Part shown: piece by piece, positions 1 to 8,275 of the stretch
Layout: every line of letters starts with the position of its first letter
Numbering within the stretch: position 1 is the stretch's first letter
NCBI GenBank assembly: GCA_963791635.1
Contig: CAWBTC010000017.1
Location: forward strand, 124,001 to 188,000
Direction of reading: 5' to 3'
DNA: 64,000 nt
Source: VFMC01 sp963791635
GTDB taxonomy: Bacteria; Actinomycetota; Acidimicrobiia; Acidimicrobiales; Ilumatobacteraceae
Made by a program: the position numbers and the translations under genes
The notes under the pieces: model-generated
The model's input: only the letters and a program-made list of their open reading frames with translations
The model's database searches: none
What the model was told of the DNA's origin: nothing

Positions 1-675
1 CGCGACGTGTTGGTCGCGGCCGCCGAGACCTCGACCGCTCCCGCCAACGTCGTCGACGAGCTCGTCATCGACCCTGACTCCGCGATCGGTGTCGGTGACC
101 TCGACGCCACGCTCGATCGGCTGGCGACGCTGCTCGCAACCGTCTCGTCCGACCTCGTGAGTGGCACCGTCCGGCTGGAGCGCGGTGACCTGTCGCTGAC
201 GGGCGTCGCTGCCACCGAGGTCCAACGCGCTGCACTCGAGACGGCCGCCGAGGAGGCCGGAGCCGCAATCGCAGTCACCGACCGGCCGGTCGCCGCCGCT
301 TCTGAAGCCGATCAGCTGGCCGATCTCTTGAACCGCATCGTGCAGGAGGGCCCGATCCTGTTCGAGTCGGCGAGCGCGGTGCTCACCGCTGACACCGAGG
401 CTGTCCTCGACCAGGTTGCCGCGGTGGCCGAGCGCTACTCCGGCGTGGCGATCCAGGTGATCGGCCACACCGACTCTCGCGGCAACGCGGCAACGAACCT
501 GCTGCTCAGCCGAGAGCGTGCTCGGGCGGTCCGCGATGCGCTCGTGACCCGCGGCGTGACCGCGCCGATCACGTCGACAGGACGCGGCGAGCGTACGCCC
601 GTGCTCGTCGGTGGCATCGAGGATGCCGATGCCAGCCGACGTGTCGAGTTCGTGGTGGAAGCCGACGAGTCATGA
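1..675 (+). CDS. OmpA-family envelope protein, 5'-truncated by the window
   Basis: The reading frame is open from base 1, so the N-terminus lies outside the window; 224 residues remain. The last ~110 residues form an OmpA/MotB-like peptidoglycan-binding domain: ILFESASAVL, then VIGHTDSRGN, then an LLLSRERARAVRDAL helix and a closing ASRRVEF strand. The segment before it (VVDELVIDPDS, LVSGTVRLERGDLSLTGVA) resembles BON-type repeats. It is closely related to the complete protein at 1339-2586, which shows the expected missing part: a membrane anchor and a Thr/Asp-rich linker. The gene after it also has a paralogue after that copy. The role is probably tethering the envelope to peptidoglycan; the OmpA-domain assignment is firm, the exact function is not. 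Confidence 0.85.
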   Translation, partial: RDVLVAAAETSTAPANVVDELVIDPDSAIGVGDLDATLDRLATLLATVSSDLVSGTVRLERGDLSLTGVAATEVQRAALETAAEEAGAAIAVTDRPVAAASEADQLADLLNRIVQEGPILFESASAVLTADTEAVLDQVAAVAERYSGVAIQVIGHTDSRGNAATNLLLSRERARAVRDALVTRGVTAPITSTGRGERTPVLVGGIEDADASRRVEFVVEADES

Positions 676-742
676 GCGCCTTCCTCGACCCGCGAACCCA
701 CCACATCCAGACCCACCACCCCCACCACGTGAGGACGATCTG

Positions 743-1147
743 ATGCCCTACACCGTCACGAAGCTGATCCTGTGGCTCGTCGGTGCCGCCGTGCTGGGCT
801 CGATCGCCGGCTATCTGTTCCGGGGCCGCCCTCATGCGATCGAGCCAGAGCGGCACCCATCGGCCGGACCGCGTCCCACGGACGACGACGAACTGGCTCG
901 CTTGCAGCGGAAGGCGGATCGTCTCGACACCCAGCTCTCGCTCGCACTGGCCGAGCGCGATCGACTGCGTTTCGAGCTCGAGCAGCCCCGCGGTCGAGAC
1001 GCCGAGTCCTCGGAGTCCGCCGGGCTCGTGGAGTCCCCGGAGCCAGCGGAACTTGCGGAGCTCGCGGAACCGGCCGACGGATCGGAACCCTCCGACCGCC
1101 ACTCGATCGAACCAGGGGTCGAGTCGTCGTCGATCGACGCCGACTGA
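743..1147 (+). CDS. small membrane-anchored protein, paired with the OmpA-like gene
   Basis: The 134-residue protein starts at ATG 743 after a GAGGACGATCTG stretch that can serve as ribosome-binding site. One N-terminal transmembrane helix (LILWLVGAAVLGSIAGYLF) is followed by a charged coiled-coil-like segment (LARLQRKADRLDTQLSLALAERDRLRFEL, split here only for description) and an acidic Glu/Ser/Pro-rich tail. The opening MPYTVTKLILWL and the helix match the protein at 2663-3307 (MPYTLAKWIVWL), so the two are paralogues. This copy lacks the C-terminal helix-hairpin-helix domain of the other and ends in low-complexity sequence instead. It lies 67 bases after the OmpA-like gene and is probably co-transcribed with it. 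Function unknown. Confidence 0.75.
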   Translation: MPYTVTKLILWLVGAAVLGSIAGYLFRGRPHAIEPERHPSAGPRPTDDDELARLQRKADRLDTQLSLALAERDRLRFELEQPRGRDAESSESAGLVESPEPAELAELAEPADGSEPSDRHSIEPGVESSSIDAD

Positions 1148-1338
1148 GTTCCGTGATCGCTCGCGCCGTGCTGGGCGGCGATCGTCCGTGGAACCGAACG
1201 TCTTGTCGGGAAAGGCCCAGATCAGGGTCCATGTCGGCCCTTGCGCGCTCGAAAAGAACACGCGACGATTCTGCGCCGAGTTCGTCAGAGATCCATCTCG
1301 ATCCGCACGTCGCGTGACATCCGCCGCCGAGGAGCACC

Positions 1339-2586
1339 GTGTCCAGCACCCCTCATCTGTCCAGCCCTCGCACAGGCAACCTCCGTCGCCGTCGGCGCGT
1401 GCTCGCCGTCGGCGTGCTCGGCCTGGTCGGCCTCGGCGGCGCGATCGAGGGCGTGCCACGCATCGAGGGTGACCTCGAGCAGCGGGTGGAAGCCGATCTC
1501 CGGGCAGCAGGCATCGACGGCGTGACGGCGTCGTTCTCGGGTCAGGACGGCACCCTTCGCTGCGCCGCTGTGCTCGCGGAGCCAGCAGCTGCGATCGCTG
1601 TTGCCGAAGACGTGTGGGGTGTGCGCGTGGCCGAGCTCGATGCGTCGTGCGAGGCAGGCTCGACCGACACGTCGGCTGCAGCGAGCGCCACCGACACAAC
1701 AGACGCCACGGACACAACAGACATAGCGGACGCTACAGACGCGACGGACGCGACGACGGCAGAGGCACCCGCGACGAGCGAACCGATCGACGAGACAGCG
1801 ACCACCGAGCCCCCGGCGACGAACGCGACGCCGGCGGCCGGATCGGGTCCCGACGTCACCGTCGAGTTCGCCGACGGGACGCTCGTGCTGCGTGGCACCG
1901 TGCCCGACGAGGCCACCAGAGCCCGGCTCGTCGCCGCCGCCGAGGCGGTGGTCGATCCCGAGAACGTGGACGACCAACTCGTCATCGACCCGAGCGCGAG
2001 CGGTGAGCCGGAAGCGGTCGATGCCGCCGTCGGCGGTCTCGCCGGGCTGATCGATGTGATGCCCGTGAACCTGGTGAGCGGTACGGCCCGCCTTGTCGGT
2101 GGCGAGCTCACGCTCGAGGGCGTCTACGTCGACGCCGATGCACTCGCAACCGTCGACGACGTGGTCGCAACGGCTGGCGCCGACTCGTCGCTCACGCCGC
2201 GCGAGACCGCCTCGGCGTCCGACGCAACGGCGCTCGCAGACGAGCTCAACGCGCTGGTGGCCACCGACCCGATCCTCTTCGAACCCGGGAGTGCTGTGCT
2301 CACCACGGACGCGACCTCAGTGGTCGAACGTGTGGCCGCTGTCGCCAACGGTTTCGACGGCCTGGCCATCGAGGTGATCGGCCACACCGACTCCGATGGC
2401 GACGCCGCCCGCAACCTCGACCTCAGCGAGCGTCGAGCACGCGTCGTGCGCGATGCGCTCCAAGCGCGCGGCGTCACCGCCACGCTCACCTCCACCGGTC
2501 TCGGCGAGACCGACACCGTCGTCACCGGTGGGGTGGAGGACAAAGCGGCGAGCCGCCGTGTCGTCTTCGCCGTCGTCGCCGCCTGA
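1339..2586 (+). CDS. OmpA-family protein with membrane anchor and BON-like repeats
   Basis: The 415-residue protein starts at GTG 1339 behind a CGAGGAG ribosome-binding site. In order it has an Arg-rich cytoplasmic start, one transmembrane or signal helix (residues ~22-37), a short folded segment and a Thr/Asp/Ala-rich linker (~110-165, TDTTDATDTTD-type repeats). BON-like repeats follow (~170-290), and the C-terminus is an OmpA-like domain (~305-415) with DPILFEPGSAVL, VIGHTDSDGDAARNLDLS and ASRRVVF. OmpA-like domains bind the diaminopimelate of peptidoglycan, so a cell-wall-facing anchored protein is likely. It repeats the architecture of the truncated gene at the window start. Confidence 0.85.
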   Translation: MSSTPHLSSPRTGNLRRRRRVLAVGVLGLVGLGGAIEGVPRIEGDLEQRVEADLRAAGIDGVTASFSGQDGTLRCAAVLAEPAAAIAVAEDVWGVRVAELDASCEAGSTDTSAAASATDTTDATDTTDIADATDATDATTAEAPATSEPIDETATTEPPATNATPAAGSGPDVTVEFADGTLVLRGTVPDEATRARLVAAAEAVVDPENVDDQLVIDPSASGEPEAVDAAVGGLAGLIDVMPVNLVSGTARLVGGELTLEGVYVDADALATVDDVVATAGADSSLTPRETASASDATALADELNALVATDPILFEPGSAVLTTDATSVVERVAAVANGFDGLAIEVIGHTDSDGDAARNLDLSERRARVVRDALQARGVTATLTSTGLGETDTVVTGGVEDKAASRRVVFAVVAA

Positions 2587-2662
2587 CCCGCCCCCTGCCA
2601 ACCGGTCCCTGCACTTCCCCGCACTTCCCGCACTCTCCCGCTCACGACAAGGAACACCACCC

Positions 2663-3307
2663 ATGCCCTACACACTCGCCAAGTGGATCGTCTGGCTCCT
2701 GCTCGCCGCTCTCGTCGGTGGCATCATCGGATATCTGTTGCGGTCACTGCGCGGCGATCATGCGGCAGCGGCGCCTGCTCGGCCGGCGACACCCGACCCA
2801 GCCGTCGCCCGAGCTGCGGAACGCACCGCCGCCGACGCCGAGGAACTGACGCGACTGCGCGCCGAGGCCACACAGCGCGACGCCCATTTCGACCTGCTGG
2901 TCGCCGAACGCGATCAGTTGCGCAGCGAGTTGAACGACTGCCGCTCGCAGTCGACGCTCACGGGGGTGCACGGCGTCGCGGCGATTGCGGTGGCGCCTGC
3001 ACTGAGCGACGAGGCGATTGCAGAGGGCGCGGTGGTGCTCGGTCGTCCGCTGCGTCGCGACGATCTCAGTGTGGTGGAGGGCATCGGCCCGAAGATCTCC
3101 GAGCTGATCCAGGCTTCGGGCGTCACCACCTGGTGGGGACTTGCGAACGCCGACGTGGGTTCGCTGCGGGCGACCCTCGAAGCGGGTGGACCCACGTTCC
3201 GGATCCACGATCCCGGGACATGGCCGATGCAGGCGGAACTGCTCGCGAACGGCAGCTGGGCCGAGTTCAAGGAGCTCACCGATCGACTCGACGGTGGACG
3301 GGCCTGA
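2663..3307 (+). CDS. membrane-anchored protein with C-terminal helix-hairpin-helix domain
   Basis: The 214-residue protein starts at ATG 2663, 76 bases after the OmpA-like gene. A transmembrane helix (residues ~5-26) is followed by a coiled-coil-like segment (~50-95) and a C-terminal ~75-residue domain. That domain opens with DLSVVEGIGPKISELIQ and contains TFRIHDPGTWPMQAELL, the pattern of the HhH-type domain often found in OmpA-linked and ribosomal-L21-linked proteins. Classical HhH domains bind DNA, but here the domain is presumably on the opposite side of a membrane segment, so a structural role is equally possible. The N-terminal half is paralogous to the protein at 743-1147. Confidence 0.8.
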   Translation: MPYTLAKWIVWLLLAALVGGIIGYLLRSLRGDHAAAAPARPATPDPAVARAAERTAADAEELTRLRAEATQRDAHFDLLVAERDQLRSELNDCRSQSTLTGVHGVAAIAVAPALSDEAIAEGAVVLGRPLRRDDLSVVEGIGPKISELIQASGVTTWWGLANADVGSLRATLEAGGPTFRIHDPGTWPMQAELLANGSWAEFKELTDRLDGGRA

Positions 3308-3313
3308 GCCCTC

Positions 3314-3319
3314 TAGATT
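3314..3319 (+). promoter_or_regulatory. -10 box TAGATT, leaderless start of RidA-like gene
   Basis: TAGATT matches the actinobacterial -10 consensus TANNNT. Only six bases separate it from ATG 3326, and no ribosome-binding site is present, so the transcript probably starts at the ATG. Confidence 0.55.
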
Positions 3320-3325
3320 TGCGGT

Positions 3326-3676
3326 ATGTCGAAACCACTCGGTCCCTACACCCCTGTCGTCCGCGCGGGCGATTGGATCATCGTCAGCGGTCAGTTGGGC
3401 ATCGCCGACGGTGCATTGGTGGCGGGGGGCGTCGGTGCCCAGACCGCGCAGGCAGTTGAGAACCTGAAGGCGCAGCTCGCGAGCGCCGGTGCCACCCTCG
3501 GTGACATTGCGAAGACGCTGTGCTTCCTCACCGACATGGACACCTTCGCCACGTTCAACGAGGCCTACGTGGCCGGGTTCGGCACTGCCCGCCCCGCGCG
3601 CAGCACCGTCGGAGTTGCCGCGTTGCCCTTGGGCGGAGCGGTCGAGATCGAGGCCTGGGCCTACAAGCCCCTCTGA
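3326..3676 (+). CDS. RidA/YjgF family enamine-imine deaminase
   Basis: The 116-residue protein has the usual RidA length and plan. A GPYTPVVRAGDWIIVSGQLG opening is followed by TAQAVENLKAQLASAGA, then CFLTDMDTFATFNEAY, and the signature ARSTVGVAALPLGGAVEIEAWAY runs to the end (described in parts). RidA proteins are trimeric and hydrolyse reactive enamines/imines such as 2-aminoacrylate released by PLP enzymes. A PLP-dependent decarboxylase follows about 190 bases downstream, which fits that housekeeping role. The conserved active-site arginine is represented by the Arg of PARSTVG. The gene appears to have its own leaderless promoter. Confidence 0.9.
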   Translation: MSKPLGPYTPVVRAGDWIIVSGQLGIADGALVAGGVGAQTAQAVENLKAQLASAGATLGDIAKTLCFLTDMDTFATFNEAYVAGFGTARPARSTVGVAALPLGGAVEIEAWAYKPL

Positions 3677-3679
3677 GGT

Positions 3680-3847
3680 ATGGTTGGGACCGTGCCAGGT
3701 GTGATCGCCATCCTCGTCGTGCTCGTCGTGCTGCCCATCGTGGTGTGCATGAGCGGCGCGGTGCTCGCCGCCGTCCTCGGTGGCGCGCTCAACAAGGACG
3801 CCGAGGTTCGCGGCGAAGGCGGCGAACTGCTCGACCTGAACGTCTGA
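3680..3847 (+). CDS. 55-residue single-span membrane protein
   Basis: This short frame opens at ATG 3680, three bases after the RidA stop, or at GTG 3692. It encodes one long hydrophobic helix (VIAILVVLVVLPIVVCMSG, continuing AVLAAVLGG) and an acidic tail ending LLDLNV. The hydrophobic pattern, the tight spacing on both sides and the codon usage support a real gene. It resembles no family that can be named. Confidence 0.55.
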   Translation: MVGTVPGVIAILVVLVVLPIVVCMSGAVLAAVLGGALNKDAEVRGEGGELLDLNV

Positions 3848-3864
3848 CCGCTCGTCGGACCGTG

Positions 3865-5280
3865 ATGCATCAGCACGACACCTCGATGGAGGTGCTCACC
3901 CAGGCGGTCCTGCGCTACTCCGTCGAGCGGATGCGGCTCGACCCACCGCCGCTCGATTCGTCCCGTCCCGCGACCGACCTGTCGGTCATGGCCGGCCGAA
4001 CGGTCACCCCGCAGGGCATCGGCGGTCTCGAAGCGCTCCGCTTGTTCGGCGATGTTCTCGCGCCTGCGTGCATCAGCGTCGATCACCCACGCTTCTTGAG
4101 CTTCGTGCCGGCCGCACCGACCGAGGCCTCGATGCTGTTCGACCTCGTCGTCGGCGCATCGAGCATCTATGCCGGGTCGTGGATGGAAGGCGCCGGTGCA
4201 GTGTTCGCCGAGAACGAGGCGCTGCGGTACATCTGCGATCTCGTCGGCCTGCCGGTCACGTCGGGTGGCGTGTTCGTCAGCGGTGGCACGGGCGGCAACC
4301 TGTCGGCGTTGATCGTCGCCCGTTGGCGCTGGCGGGCGCGAGCCGAGGGTCGCTACGACCGGGTGCGCGGGTTGATCATCGGTTCGTCGAACGCCCACTC
4401 GTCGATCGTCGCGGCTGGTCGAGCGATGGACGCCGACGTGGTGGAGGCACCTGCCGACGAGCGGGGTCGGATGGGCAGCGCGTCCCTCGATGCGACGATC
4501 GAGGCCTTGTCGCCAGAGGATCGCCAGCGGCTGTTCGTGGTGGTCGCCACGAGCGGGACCACCAATGCGGGCGTCATCGACGACCTTGCTGGTGTGGCCG
4601 ACGTGTGTGAACGCCATGGACTCTGGCTGCACGTCGATGGTGCCTACGGCGGCGCAGGTCTGGCAGCGCCCAGCGTGCGTCACCTGTACGACGGCATCGA
4701 GCGCGCCGACAGCTTCATCGTCGACCCGCACAAGTGGCTGTTCGCTCCCTTCGACTGCTGTGCCCTGGTCTATCGCGATCCGTTCGAGGCGCGGCGGGCT
4801 CACACCCAGCACGCCGAGTACCTCGACGTGCTGCACGCCGGCGGTCATCCCGACGGAGGCGAGCACGATGAGGACTGGAACCCGAGCGACTTCGCTCACC
4901 ACCTCTCCCGTCGCGCGCGGGGGTTGCCGTTCTGGTTCAGCCTCGCGACGTACGGCACCGACGCGTACCGCGATGCAGTGGAGGTCACACTGAAGGTCGC
5001 TCACGAGGGGGCGCAGCTGGTGAAGGCTGCGCCGCACCTCGAGCTGATCATGGAGCCAGAGCTCAGCGTGGTGCTGTTCCGCCGTGTCGGCTGGACCCCA
5101 GCGCAGTACCGGGCGTGGAGCGACCGGCTGCTGCGCGACGGCACCGCGTTCGTGACGCCCACCGGCTGGGCCGGCGAGACGGTGCTCCGGTACTGCATCG
5201 TCAACCCACGCACCACGGTGGCCGACATCCAACTCGTCGTCGATTCCCTCCGAGACTCGTTGGAACCCGACGCCTCGTGA
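3865..5280 (+). CDS. PLP-dependent group II decarboxylase (aromatic-amino-acid decarboxylase type)
   Basis: The 471-residue protein starts at ATG 3865 (an in-frame GTG lies just before). It shows the fold-type I group II decarboxylase features: HPRFLSFVPAAPTEASML near residue 75, the PLP-phosphate site GGTGGNLSALIVAR, the His of SSNAHSSI, the ATSGTTNAGVIDD loop, HVDGAYGG for the cofactor-binding Asp, and VDPHKW with PLP lysine at residue 290. The family decarboxylates aromatic amino acids, glutamate, aspartate or diaminobutyrate; substrate cannot be read from sequence. Its stop overlaps the next gene's GTG (GTGA), so the two are translationally coupled. Confidence 0.88.
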   Translation: MHQHDTSMEVLTQAVLRYSVERMRLDPPPLDSSRPATDLSVMAGRTVTPQGIGGLEALRLFGDVLAPACISVDHPRFLSFVPAAPTEASMLFDLVVGASSIYAGSWMEGAGAVFAENEALRYICDLVGLPVTSGGVFVSGGTGGNLSALIVARWRWRARAEGRYDRVRGLIIGSSNAHSSIVAAGRAMDADVVEAPADERGRMGSASLDATIEALSPEDRQRLFVVVATSGTTNAGVIDDLAGVADVCERHGLWLHVDGAYGGAGLAAPSVRHLYDGIERADSFIVDPHKWLFAPFDCCALVYRDPFEARRAHTQHAEYLDVLHAGGHPDGGEHDEDWNPSDFAHHLSRRARGLPFWFSLATYGTDAYRDAVEVTLKVAHEGAQLVKAAPHLELIMEPELSVVLFRRVGWTPAQYRAWSDRLLRDGTAFVTPTGWAGETVLRYCIVNPRTTVADIQLVVDSLRDSLEPDAS

Positions 5281-6644
5281 CCGACCTGCTGGTCCGCAAT
5301 GCGCGTCTGATCGCCACGCTCGACGACCGGCGACGCGAGCTCACCGGCGGTTGGGTGGCGATCACCAACGGTTTCGTCGAGGGCGTGGGAACGAGCACCC
5401 ACCCCGAACCTGTGGCCGACCGGGTGATCGACGCCACCGACTGCCTGGTGACGCCGGGCCTGGTGAACACCCATCACCACATCTTTCAGAATCTCACCCG
5501 CGCCTTTCCTCCGATGACGGACAAGCCGCTGTTCGGTTGGCTCCAGTCGCTGTACCCGCTCTGGGAGGCGATCGACGAAGAGGCCGTTCACGCCTCTGCG
5601 TTCGTGGGTCTGGCCGAGCTGGCGCTCGGCGGGTGCACCACCTCGACCGATCACCTGTACCTGCACCCGAAGCACGGCGGCGACCTGCTGGCGGCGGAGA
5701 TCACCGCCGCCCGCGAGCTGGGCATGCGCTTCCATCCGACTCGCGGTTCGATGAGCCTGTCGGTGAAAGATGGCGGCCTGCCTCCTGACTCGGTTGTGCA
5801 GCCTGACGACGAGATCCTCGCGGCGAGCGAGGAGGCCGTTGCACGGCACCACGACCGCGGGTTCGGCGCGATGGTGCGCATCGCGCTCGCACCCTGCAGC
5901 CCGTTCAGCGTCACCGAGCAGCTGATGGTGCAGTCGGCCGAGCTCGCCGAGCGGCTCGATGTGCGCCTGCACACCCACTTCGCGGAGAACGCCGAGGACG
6001 ACGAGTTCTCGCTGGCCACGTTCGGATGTCGGCCGATGGAGTACCTCGAGCGCACCGGCTGGTGCACGGACCGCACGTGGGTTGCCCACTGTGTGATGCC
6101 GAACGGGGACGACATCGCCCGGCTCGGTGCTGCGCAGATCGGTGTCGCCCACTGTCCGAGCAGCAACCTGATCCTGTCGTCGGGCATCTCGCCGATCGTG
6201 CCGATGCGCGCGGCCGGTGTGAAGGTGGGCCTCGGCGTCGACGGCTCATCGTCGGCCGACAGCGCCTCGCTGTGGCTGGAGGCGCGTCAGGCGATGCTGC
6301 TCGCCAAGCTGCGCGACGGACCGCACGCCGGCACGGCGAGGATGGCACTGGAGTGCGCCACCGTGGGAGGGGCGGGATGCCTCGGCCGGGAGGGTGAGAT
6401 CGGCGTGATCACGCCCGGCGCCGTGGGCGATCTCGCCGTCTGGAAGCTCGACGGCCCGCTGTTCGCCGGTGCACTCGCCGATCCGATCGAGGCGTGGTTG
6501 CGCTGCGGCCCGATCGGGGCATGGCACACGATCGTGAACGGTCGCTCGGTGGTGACCGAAGGTCGCGTGGTGCACCCCGCGCTGGACGAAGTGCTCCGCA
6601 CGCATGCGCGCCACGCCACACGAATCCAGCGGCTGAACGACTGA
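5277..6644 (+). CDS. 8-oxoguanine deaminase-like amidohydrolase
   Basis: The 455-residue metal-dependent hydrolase starts at GTG 5277. Zinc ligands are visible in NTHHHIF (His66-His68) and HTHFAEN, with HCVMPNGDDIARL and the metal Asp of GLGVDGSSSADSASL following. The sequence style (TLDDRRRELTGGW, GGCTTSTDHLYLHP, THFAENAEDDEFSLATFGCRP) fits 8-oxoguanine deaminases (EC 3.5.4.32) of the amidohydrolase superfamily, which convert oxidised guanine to urate. Related triazine hydrolases (AtzB/TrzN) and guanine deaminases are alternatives. Translation is probably coupled to the decarboxylase upstream; no metabolic link between the two is obvious. Confidence 0.8.
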   Translation: MTDLLVRNARLIATLDDRRRELTGGWVAITNGFVEGVGTSTHPEPVADRVIDATDCLVTPGLVNTHHHIFQNLTRAFPPMTDKPLFGWLQSLYPLWEAIDEEAVHASAFVGLAELALGGCTTSTDHLYLHPKHGGDLLAAEITAARELGMRFHPTRGSMSLSVKDGGLPPDSVVQPDDEILAASEEAVARHHDRGFGAMVRIALAPCSPFSVTEQLMVQSAELAERLDVRLHTHFAENAEDDEFSLATFGCRPMEYLERTGWCTDRTWVAHCVMPNGDDIARLGAAQIGVAHCPSSNLILSSGISPIVPMRAAGVKVGLGVDGSSSADSASLWLEARQAMLLAKLRDGPHAGTARMALECATVGGAGCLGREGEIGVITPGAVGDLAVWKLDGPLFAGALADPIEAWLRCGPIGAWHTIVNGRSVVTEGRVVHPALDEVLRTHARHATRIQRLND

Positions 6645-6672
6645 ACGACTGAACGGCCGTGACCGCGCGTTC

Positions 6673-7266
6673 TCAAGGCCCGGCCTCCTTCCAGGAGCCG
6701 ACGGCCTCGCGAGCGCAGAAGATCGCAACCACTGCTGCCGCGAGCGGGTCGGTCCACCACAGCCCGAACGCTGCGTTGAGTGCGAGGGCTGCGAGGATTC
6801 CGGTTGCGAGGCACCCGTCGAGGAACGTCATCGATGCCTCCGCTGCGAGCGGAGCGTTGTCGGCTGCGCAAGCGGTCAAGCGCTTCAATCGTGCCAGGCC
6901 GAACATGACGAGCGCGGTGATCGCCAGGTACGCGATGCCGAACGGTGATGAGTCGGCCGCTTCGCCGGTCACAAGTGTGTAGACGCTTGCGATGGCGAGA
7001 TATGCCGCGAGCGTCGCGAACGAGAGCGAAACGAGTCGGAGCGCCCGTCTCGATCGACCGCTCGCACCGTGGTCGGCGATGTACCAGATGACCACGACCG
7101 ACGCGAAGACCTCCACGATCGAATCGAGGCCGAAGGCGATCAGGGCAAGCGAGCGAGCGGCGATCCCCAGACTGATGGTGACGAACACCTCCATCAGATT
7201 CCACGCGATGGTCGCGTACTGGAGACGCCGGCCTCGGTGGAGCAGTGGGTGCGGTGCGTCGGTCAT
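6673..7266 (-). CDS. short cation diffusion facilitator-type transporter
   Basis: The 197-residue membrane protein is read from ATG 7266. It has about six hydrophobic helices. The second holds GLDSIVEVFAS, and a later one holds AEASMTFLDGCLATG. These match the conserved Asp-bearing TM2 and TM5 of CDF (ZnT/FieF) exporters, in which aspartates (and often His) form the zinc site. It ends shortly after the last helix and lacks the ~90-residue cytoplasmic metal-sensing domain of full CDF proteins (~290-330 residues). Such short forms occur in actinobacteria, so it may be functional; the metal is unknown. Confidence 0.75.
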   Translation of the reverse strand: MTDAPHPLLHRGRRLQYATIAWNLMEVFVTISLGIAARSLALIAFGLDSIVEVFASVVVIWYIADHGASGRSRRALRLVSLSFATLAAYLAIASVYTLVTGEAADSSPFGIAYLAITALVMFGLARLKRLTACAADNAPLAAEASMTFLDGCLATGILAALALNAAFGLWWTDPLAAAVVAIFCAREAVGSWKEAGP

Positions 7267-7483
7267 CGTAAGGATGTCGGTGCACCGACCTGGGGCAGCG
7301 AACCGGGGGACACGCCGATCAGCATGGCATGCCGGCTGCTGTGATCCGGCAGCATCACTGCGGGCAACGCTGACCCGAACCTGCTCATCGACAACCGGAT
7401 GATGCCGCGAGTTCCGCCAGGTGAGGCGTGACGGATGTTGCATGACACCGTCTCCGGCGACCTGGCGACCACACTGTTGGACC

Positions 7484-8275
7484 ATGGCTGCCCCCGAGCC
7501 GACGGTTCGCTACTACGACACCCGCACGCCTCCGAGCCGGTGGGCGATGAGCGGTGCGCTTGCGGCGATCATCGTGCTGCTCTCGGCTGCGGTCACCTGG
7601 ATCGCCACGGACGGTTTCGGCCGCACTTCGGCCAGCACGGCCGGTCAGGTGGGCGCCGGCGGACTGCCCGCAGGACAAGGTGGCGACTCGGCGGCCGTGG
7701 ACGTCGGTGGTGACGGCGGCGGACTCAGGATCGCCACTGATGCGACCTCGGTGGTGATGATCGGCGACTCGATCACGCAGGGTTCGACTGACGAGATCAA
7801 GTACACGCTTGCAGCCGGTGGCTTCACCGACGTGACCGTCGACGGCGTGACGAGTCGACGTATCGAGGCAGGTGGCCGCGGATCGCCCGAGTCGGGACTG
7901 GCCGCGATCTCCCGCCAGCTCGCCGATGGCGCCGATCCCGACGTGTGGGTGATCGCCCTCGGTACGAACGACATCGGCAAGTACACCGGGTCCGAGGAGT
8001 ACGGCGCGCTCGTCGCGCTCGTGATCGATGCACTCCCCGACGACCGTCCGCTCGTCTGGGTCGACTCGTATCGGGTCGACTACCTGGACGACTCGGTGCT
8101 GTTCAACGAAGCGTTGCGGGCACAGCTCGGCGGACGAGACGGCACCGTGGTGGTCGACTGGTTCGATGCGGTGGGCCAGGACGATTCGATCCTTCGCGAC
8201 GGGGTGCACCCCGACCGTGACGGCGAAGCGTTGTTCGCGGCGATGGTGGCCGAGGGCCTTGCTCAACTCCGCTGA
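7484..8275 (+). CDS. membrane-anchored SGNH/GDSL hydrolase
   Basis: The 263-residue protein starts at ATG 7484. It has one N-terminal transmembrane helix (~residues 22-43), a Gly-rich linker (~48-78) and an SGNH-hydrolase domain. Block I is MIGDSITQG with Ser96 as likely nucleophile, block III is ALGTNDIGK, and block V is RDGVHPDRDG supplying Asp and His. The family cleaves esters of lipids or acylated sugars; with the anchor it should act outside the membrane. Its stop codon directly abuts the stop of the convergent GlnR-like gene (TGATCA). Confidence 0.85.
   Translation: MAAPEPTVRYYDTRTPPSRWAMSGALAAIIVLLSAAVTWIATDGFGRTSASTAGQVGAGGLPAGQGGDSAAVDVGGDGGGLRIATDATSVVMIGDSITQGSTDEIKYTLAAGGFTDVTVDGVTSRRIEAGGRGSPESGLAAISRQLADGADPDVWVIALGTNDIGKYTGSEEYGALVALVIDALPDDRPLVWVDSYRVDYLDDSVLFNEALRAQLGGRDGTVVVDWFDAVGQDDSILRDGVHPDRDGEALFAAMVAEGLAQLR

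Noticed and set aside
3661..5232. Open frame of 523 codons on the minus strand
   Set aside because: It lies opposite the decarboxylase, whose PLP motifs fix the true strand.
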